Below, piece by piece: positions 63,762-64,000 of a stretch of 64,000 bases of DNA (the first letter of the stretch is position 1; each line of letters begins with the position of its first letter). Origin of the DNA: Ferruginibacter sp. Lineage in GTDB: Bacteria > Bacteroidota > Bacteroidia > Chitinophagales > Chitinophagaceae. Location of the stretch: positions 162,096 to 226,095 of the forward strand of contig NZ_JAQBNR010000011.1 of NCBI RefSeq assembly GCF_028288465.1, in the 5' to 3' direction. The position numbers were made by a program, and so were the translations under genes. Below the pieces are notes generated by a model. That model did no database searches. It saw nothing but the letters and a program-made list of their open reading frames with translations, and was not told where the DNA came from.

Positions 63762-64000
63762 ATGAACAATAACAGGATACCATACGGTAAACAATATATC
63801 AATGAAGATGATATTCAAGCCGTAATTGAAGTTTTAAAATCCGAATTTTTGACCCAAGGACCGCATGTGAAGGAGTTTGAGCAGGCGTTCGCTAGTTATA
63901 TCGGATCTAAATATGCTGTTGCTGTTTCGAATGGCACTGCGGCTTTACATTTATGTACAATGGCTTTAAACGTTAAGGAAGGCGATAAAGTTATTACTAC
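63762..64000 (+). CDS. pseC: DegT/DnrJ sugar aminotransferase, PseC-like (cut by window edge)
   Basis: The reading frame from ATG 63762 continues past the right edge (79 complete codons). The start reads NNRIPYGKQYINEDDIQAV, then LTQGPHVKEFE and VSNGTAALHLC, which is the PLP-binding opening of the DegT/DnrJ/EryC1 family and closest to PseC (UDP-4-amino-4,6-dideoxy-GlcNAc-type transaminase). PseC takes part in pseudaminic-acid-type sugar synthesis for surface glycans. It lies 240 bases downstream of the Wzc-like gene and is probably part of the same glycan cluster. The remaining part must be seen to fix the call. Confidence 0.8.
   Translation, partial: MNNNRIPYGKQYINEDDIQAVIEVLKSEFLTQGPHVKEFEQAFASYIGSKYAVAVSNGTAALHLCTMALNVKEGDKVIT

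Noticed and set aside
1..64000. CRISPR array, insertion sequence, prophage or restriction system
   Set aside because: No regularly spaced repeats, transposase, integrase or methylase motifs were seen in the protein readings or the gaps.

Overview
The window looks like a chromosomal piece of a Bacteroidota member, most likely a Chitinophagaceae-type organism. The support is: two genes of the gliding/type IX secretion set (gldF and gldG), at least three secreted proteins with C-terminal T9SS-type sorting domains, a MurF-Alr fusion, LytTR/LytS-type and OmpR-type regulators, a bacterial geranylgeranylglyceryl-phosphate synthase, and start regions with TAnnTTTG-like -7 boxes and almost no Shine-Dalgarno sequences. 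Base composition looks even across the window, and I saw no insertion sequence, phage gene, CRISPR array or other clear sign of recent transfer.

Layout. Positions 1-2400 hold a cut-off metallophosphoesterase and a polysaccharide flippase. Positions 2.5-6.7 kb hold two small envelope proteins, an arfB / MbnP-like / MbnH-like (di-heme peroxidase) gene string, and a divergent GGGP synthase. Positions 6.7-20.1 kb are mainly regulation and housekeeping: a LytTR regulator with its kinase, a DUF937-OmpA fusion, an NAD(P)-binding oxidoreductase, a MarR regulator paired with a target oxidoreductase through a shared palindromic operator, ruvB, an OmpR-type regulator, an M16 protease pair, rsgA and a gamma-class carbonic anhydrase. 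Positions 20.3-26.2 kb carry a class III aminotransferase and a run of membrane proteins with a small winged-helix regulator, DUF4173, DgkA and DUF1361. Positions 26.2-33.2 kb hold a very large TolB-like outer-membrane protein, a glyoxalase-II-like hydrolase, methylmalonyl-CoA epimerase and the ISC genes iscS-iscU-iscA. Positions 33.2-43.1 kb hold a proline-rich secreted protein, gldF-gldG, TerC/Alx, murF-alr, lspA and a T9SS substrate. Positions 43.4-51 kb hold fumC, crotonase, a stand-alone B12-binding protein, gltX, a lipoprotein, a polysaccharide deacetylase, tatD and tRNA-Ser(GGA).

The right end (51.4-64 kb) is the most unusual part. Two large paralogous T9SS-type surface proteins stand in tandem. 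Each is followed by a small CTERM-like membrane protein gene: the second copy is intact (59223-59462) and the first is a decayed copy that I recognise at 54271-54413. Next comes the start of an exopolysaccharide operon: a Wza-like exporter, a Wzc-like tyrosine kinase/chain-length regulator with a tyrosine-rich tail, and the first part of a PseC-type sugar aminotransferase. Perfect or near-perfect palindromes stand in the long gaps in front of the second surface protein (54809-54835) and the EPS operon (59939-59960), which suggests dedicated control of the surface-coat genes.

All functions come from reading motifs and family resemblance by eye; no database search was possible. Start codons were re-chosen where an N-terminal extension looked unlikely.
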